A stretch of DNA of 22,263 nt from Entrophospora sp. SA101. Taxonomy: Eukaryota > Glomeromycota > Glomeromycetes > Entrophosporales > Entrophosporaceae. This document shows, one piece after another, positions 19,082 through 22,263 of this stretch. A program made the translations under genes and the position numbers. The number at the start of each line of letters is the position of its first letter. Position 1 is the stretch's first letter. The notes below the pieces were generated by a model. That model saw only the letters and a list, made by a program, of their open reading frames with translations. It was not told the origin of the DNA and made no database searches. Location: NCBI GenBank assembly GCA_958430865.1, contig CAUDNR010000115.1, positions 3,643 to 25,905 of the forward strand. The letters run 5' to 3'.

Positions 19082-19483
19082 ACTCAGCTAGATTATACAA
19101 CAAGAGAAGATTAATTACCAGAGGGAATATCAAAAGGAGTTAATACAACTTTGAATATGACTTTGATTTTCTTCAAAAAATTCATCATGATGGATGAAAA
19201 AGATCTATATGTGACATGTGATAATTGTTCAGGACTATATATAGATGTTAGCCGAAATTTCCTCTCTTAATAAATGATCATCGCCGAATCCGAAATGCCA
19301 AAATAGTTTCTGAAATTAACTTTATTAGTTGCCAAAATTATATCCAAAATTATTTGGACTCATTAACATAATAGCCGAAATGCTAGGTTGTCTTTTTATG
19401 GTCTTTAATATGAAAAATATTGTGAATCTGAAATTGCTTGCCGAAATTGATTTTTTCAAAAACAATTTCGGCTAACATCCTTA
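19082..19483 (+). repeat. 402-bp direct repeat, copy 2
   Basis: Matches 15375-15776. Its left edge abuts truncated eIF3c with no transposase upstream. Its right edge runs on into the transposase with the MITE's target duplication intact, so this right junction is original. Together with copy 1 it brackets a 3,305-bp segment (15777-19081). Confidence 0.95.
19236..19483. mobile_element. hAT-like MITE, copy 2, with 8-bp target duplication
   Basis: A 248-bp element flanked by TTCAGGAC at 19228-19235 and 19484-19491. The 16-bp perfect TIRs are at 19244-19259 and 19464-19479. The right end read inward begins TAAGGATG, fitting the hAT end consensus; the left end is TATATATAGATG, with extra TA steps. 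Sub-terminal GCCGAAAT motifs are repeated, as hAT transposase-binding sites often are. It sits inside the conserved CDNCSGQ region of the transposase gene. Confidence 0.85.
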
Positions 19484-19700
19484 TTCAGGACAAATAAAAA
19501 TAATTTATTACTCTGGTTTTGGTCATATTAATAAAGTTGGGTTAGTATGAAAATATCTATATAAATTTTATGATTCCTGGGCATACTAAATTTATTTTTG
19601 GATCAACCAAAAAAGTACATATATGGGGTATGCTGCAACAAAACCAAACAAAGTGAACATTGGTATTACCAAATATTTAAGGGTCAAAATTTAGTAACAT
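19484..19700 (+). pseudogene. DDE-type transposase, continuation after the MITE
   Basis: Directly after the second TTCAGGAC the plus strand reads SGQ and, one base shifted, NKNNLLLWFWSY. Further on comes MIPGHTKF, then F-G with KKV. These are the conserved blocks that follow 'DNCSGQ' in this family (metal-binding Asp/Asn region, then GHTKF). Stops and frame changes show it is dead. Beyond about 19650 I can no longer align the family. Confidence 0.6.
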
Positions 19701-19709
19701 GATTATTAA

Positions 19710-20129
19710 AATCTTCCTCTTAATATTAGGTGATATATAGAATTACCTCTATATAAAATAGTTAATATGAAGTTAATTTACATCAGATCTACTATGGAAC
19801 CCAAGAATTATAGCACTATCGGAAGTATTTTGAAGAAAGGGTGAGGTGAAAAAATTGCTCCTTACATTTTCAAAATAAATGATATTCAGACACTGGAAGC
19901 TTATCTAAAAAAAAAAAGGATTACCTATGAAATTTATCAAGAAGAAAGAAAAATAATAAATGTTAGAAAAAGAAAGCAGAGTGAAAGTGTATTATTACCC
20001 AACAAAAAGCAAAAATCTTTAAAGGAAAATAGCTACCATTTGATAGTTGGAATGAATTTCAATTTGACAGAGGGAAATTTCCTCAATTACTTTTTTATTT
20101 TCAATCATCTTTTAGTCTCTTCGACTTAA
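19710..20129 (+). pseudogene. Possible code-4 ORF (TGA = Trp), unknown product
   Basis: From 19710 to a TAA at 20127-20129 the frame has no TAA/TAG and two TGA codons (19731-19733 and 19842-19844). If TGA is Trp these read LNIRWYIEL and LKKGWGEKI. ATGs at 19767 and 19794 could start it. The clearest coding-like part is KIAPYIFKINDIQTLEAYLK, then a Lys/Arg/Glu-rich stretch. No family recognised. Its end meets the end of the minus-strand code-4 gene tail to tail, with the stops overlapping. This may be a second mollicute gene, or a chance frame beyond a decayed transposase. Confidence 0.35.
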
Positions 20130-21780
20130 ATTTGAGCAGTTAATTGACCATTCTGTTGATCTTTTGATTTACTGTTTTCTTCTAAACTCTTTATCTTATC
20201 CAACAACTCTTGCTTTTGCCTTTTACTTTATTCCTTGGATTTCTCTTGAAATTTGGCTATTTCTTCCCTTTCAATTTCTAAGGCTTCTTCAGTATCATTT
20301 AGTTGTTCTTGTAGGGAGTTTATTTGTCTTTCATAAAAAGTAGACTGACTTATTTCTTCATGAGGTAAGAGAGGAAGTTCCTTCTCTTCTAAATCTTCAT
20401 TGTTTCTAATACAGTAGCAAACATTCTTACCATTAACAATATCAAAATCTAACTTAGTTTGCAATCTACCACATCTATTGCATTTTGACAATTCATCATT
20501 CCAATATTTTTCTTCACATTTTTCACAAAACACATCATCTGAAATTCATTCCCCAGTTACTTTACTATGTACTCTTATTTGATGAACAGATTTGTTATTT
20601 CTATTCTCAAGTTTAGAGCAGAAATCACAAGTTTTTTACTTTCTTTTTCTAATTCTAAAACTGTGTATTCCAGTTCTCTCATTGTAACTTACTTGTTATT
20701 TAGACTTAACTTCTACTTGAGCAATCATTTCTTGGTTGTGAAGCCTTTCCTTTTTGATTAGCCTTTGTAATTTATGGAACTTAACTTTTGCTTCTGTTTT
20801 TAATTGATTAAATATACTCTGTTTAGGTAAGGCAGGTAATGGTTTATTATCTAAGTAGAGTGAATTCCTTAGATTTTCATTTTGTGTTTCACTATCAGTT
20901 AATTGCTTACTTAGTTTTTCTAATTTTTTTGCTCTTTTGACTTGATTCTTCCTTTAACTTTTCAACTTGGGCTTCTAGATGAGAAATCTTTGCACTAGAA
21001 CTTTCAAGTTTCTTGTTTTTCTCTTTATGTCTTCTGCTTGATTTTTGCTTCATTTTTCACCAATTGCTATGACTTCCGTAACTTGTTCCTGTTCTATTTC
21101 TATCCTTTCTTCTAATACCTCTATTCTTTCATCTTGTTTTTCTAACTCAGCCCCTAACTCTTTAATCTTTTCTTCATATTCTTGATTTTGTTTAGCCACT
21201 TTATCAAAATTTTCCTTAGTTTTAAAAGTTAATTCATTCAAACTATTGACTATTTCATCAAGAGAAAGATTTCTAAGGTCATAATAATTATAACAACTTA
21301 GGTTGATTGAATCTCATCCTTCATATTCTTTTTCCAATATTCTTTTAGAGTTGAATTCTTCTATTTTGCCTTCTTTCAACCACTTTTGAAATAGTTCTTT
21401 ACTTTCTTCAGAATTTAATTTGATAAGGTTAATAAAGATATCTCTTTTAGCCTTATTCCTTACCTGTCAATGAACACTTGATTGCTTATAATAAGGATAA
21501 TATTGGTAGGTGTTAAGAATTAAATTCCTACAAGCTGGTTGAGTAGGATATAACTTACAAAACTGAGACCACTTTTCTTGGTCACAATAAACTCTCATAA
21601 TCTCACCAACTATATCTACATCAGGATTGTCAGTGTAATGACTTTCACTTAAAACAGTAATTATTCATGCTCTAATTTCTTCATTATTCAACTGTTTAAA
21701 TTGCAAGGTGCTTTTAATTGTTCTATTTCTTCTAATAATTGTTTATTTCTCTTTTGGAGTTCATTTATTGTGTTTACCAT
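20126..21780 (-). pseudogene. Mollicute-like coiled-coil/CxxC protein gene using TGA as Trp
   Basis: Starts at ATG 21780-21778 (MVNTINELQKRNKQLL) and can be followed to a TAA at 20126. Between about 21705 and 21050 one frame of roughly 220 codons has no TAA/TAG but four TGA codons, at complement 21665-21667, 21467-21469, 21314-21316 and 21050-21052. The first three fall where Trp reads naturally (IRAWIITV, SVHWQVRN, YEGWDSIN). A fifth at 20546-20548 gives VTGEWISDD. TGG is also used (EKWSQF, QKWLKE). After a globular region comes a long Glu/Lys coiled coil, then CDFC, CEKC and CNRC pairs suggesting a zinc-binding module, then more coiled coil. Damage: frame changes near 21705, 21045, 20940 and at a T6 run (20632-20637), and stops at 20696-20698 and 20225-20227. 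TGA-as-Trp is typical of Mollicutes, including fungal endobacteria; the function is unknown. In a fungal nucleus it could not be translated in full. Confidence 0.75.
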
Positions 21781-21991
21781 ATTTATTTTTATTTTTTTTT
21801 ATTGCTCTTTTAATATACTTATATCCTTTTTATGATGATATATTAAGTATATAAATTATTTTAGTACTTTTTACTTTAAAGGTGGAAAAAGCCAACAATA
21901 TTTGTCAAAAGATTAAACTTATTAAACCTAATGACAGCAAGAGACAAATTAATGAGTGACAAAGTATGGAAGTGATTTTATTCTGAATATT
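21781..21991. other. Short AT-rich spacer
   Basis: Intervening sequence between the code-4 gene start and the stop of the transposase fragment. It is A/T-rich with a T9 run near 21793. No Shine-Dalgarno-like motif is obvious just before the ATG at 21780 (the leader is almost all A and T). The boundary between mollicute-like and fungal DNA must lie about here. Confidence 0.4.
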
Positions 21992-22262
21992 TTATTTGTT
22001 GCCAGTATAAAATGGTCTTGGACAAGTAATATCTTTGTATTCATCTTTCACAAATGGACAAATATTTTGGTAAAGATATTCTTGCCTTTTGTAATCCAAA
22101 GGAGGTGGTGTTAATACTAAAATTGATAAAGCTTCAATTTCTTCAAAAGTATCTGCTTTCTTGGTTTTCAACAAGTTAAATTTAGTAAAAGGTCCATTAG
22201 CAACTTCTTGAACTTTTACTGTACCAAGATTAGATTCTTCAAAAAAGAAAATGTTGATATTT
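21992..22262 (-). CDS. C-terminus of a DDE-type transposase, cut by window edge
   Basis: An open minus-strand frame of about 89 codons enters from the window edge and ends in TAA at 21992. It reads FFEESNLGTVKVQEV, NGPFTKFNLLK, then TPPPLDYKRQEYLYQN and YKDITCPRPF. This is the standard ending of the same transposase family as 14586-15528 ('..PGxVxVxe..LLK..PP-L..eRQ-YLY..Ir-f......-D..CP-P'). It contains no TGA and no stop, so it may be an intact gene continuing outside. Orientation is opposite to the plus-strand copy, so it is a separate insertion. Confidence 0.6.
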   Translation of the reverse strand, partial: NINIFFFEESNLGTVKVQEVANGPFTKFNLLKTKKADTFEEIEALSILVLTPPPLDYKRQEYLYQNICPFVKDEYKDITCPRPFYTGNK

Positions 22263-22263
22263 C

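Noticed and set aside
19484..19660. Frame with a TGA in the transposase continuation as further mollicute coding
   Set aside because: The NKNNLLLWFWSY and MIPGHTKF blocks identify it as the fungal transposase; the TGA there is explained by decay.
20567..20761. 64-codon plus-strand ORF
   Set aside because: Antisense to the coiled-coil part of the code-4 pseudogene; hydrophobic only as a shadow of Glu/Lys codons.

Overview
The window looks like nuclear DNA of an AT-rich, transposon-laden fungus, most likely an arbuscular mycorrhizal fungus (Glomeromycotina). The reasons are short GT-AG introns (41-133 nt), a mitochondrial TACO1/YebC gene and an eIF3c fragment of eukaryotic type, many decayed DNA transposons, an uncharacterised multi-exon gene of the kind expanded in these fungi, and one block of apparent mollicute DNA. 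Glomeromycotina are known to carry mollicute-related endobacteria. The taxon is inferred, not proven.

Layout. 1-5600: repeats only. There is a Tc1/mariner-like end, a diverged 110-bp direct repeat, and a 1.83-kb tandem duplication whose two copies each contain a tandem 430-bp duplication. A diverged inverted copy lies upstream, and each large copy carries a long CpG-centred palindrome. 5600-9200: very AT-rich and gene-poor, with only low-complexity acidic or glutamine/proline-rich coding remnants. 9240-11057 (minus): a seven-exon uncharacterised gene, 452 aa as modelled. 11255-11840: a hAT-like relic. 12222-12300: a 79-bp Tc1/mariner-type MITE with TA target duplication. 12625-14029 (plus): a complete seven-exon TACO1/YebC-family gene, 294 aa.

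From 14586 the window is a rearranged transposon landscape. The first half of a DDE-type transposase pseudogene (14586-15528) is interrupted in its conserved 'CDNCSGQ' region by a 248-bp hAT-like MITE. A 402-bp stretch (end of that half plus the MITE) recurs at 19082-19483, and only there does the transposase continue past the MITE. The 3.3 kb between the repeats carries a BED-finger relic and a 5'-truncated eIF3c gene that stops exactly at the repeat.

20126-21780 (minus) holds a coiled-coil, CxxC-containing gene that reads well only if TGA encodes tryptophan (genetic code 4, as in Mollicutes). It has four in-frame TGA codons in one ~220-codon frame and a fifth downstream, plus several frameshifts and stops. 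It lies between two fragments of fungal transposase. It is best read as a decayed nuclear insertion of mollicute endosymbiont DNA, or else as an assembly chimera. A possible second code-4 frame converges on it from the plus strand (19710-20129). The window ends in the C-terminus of another transposase of the same family on the minus strand.
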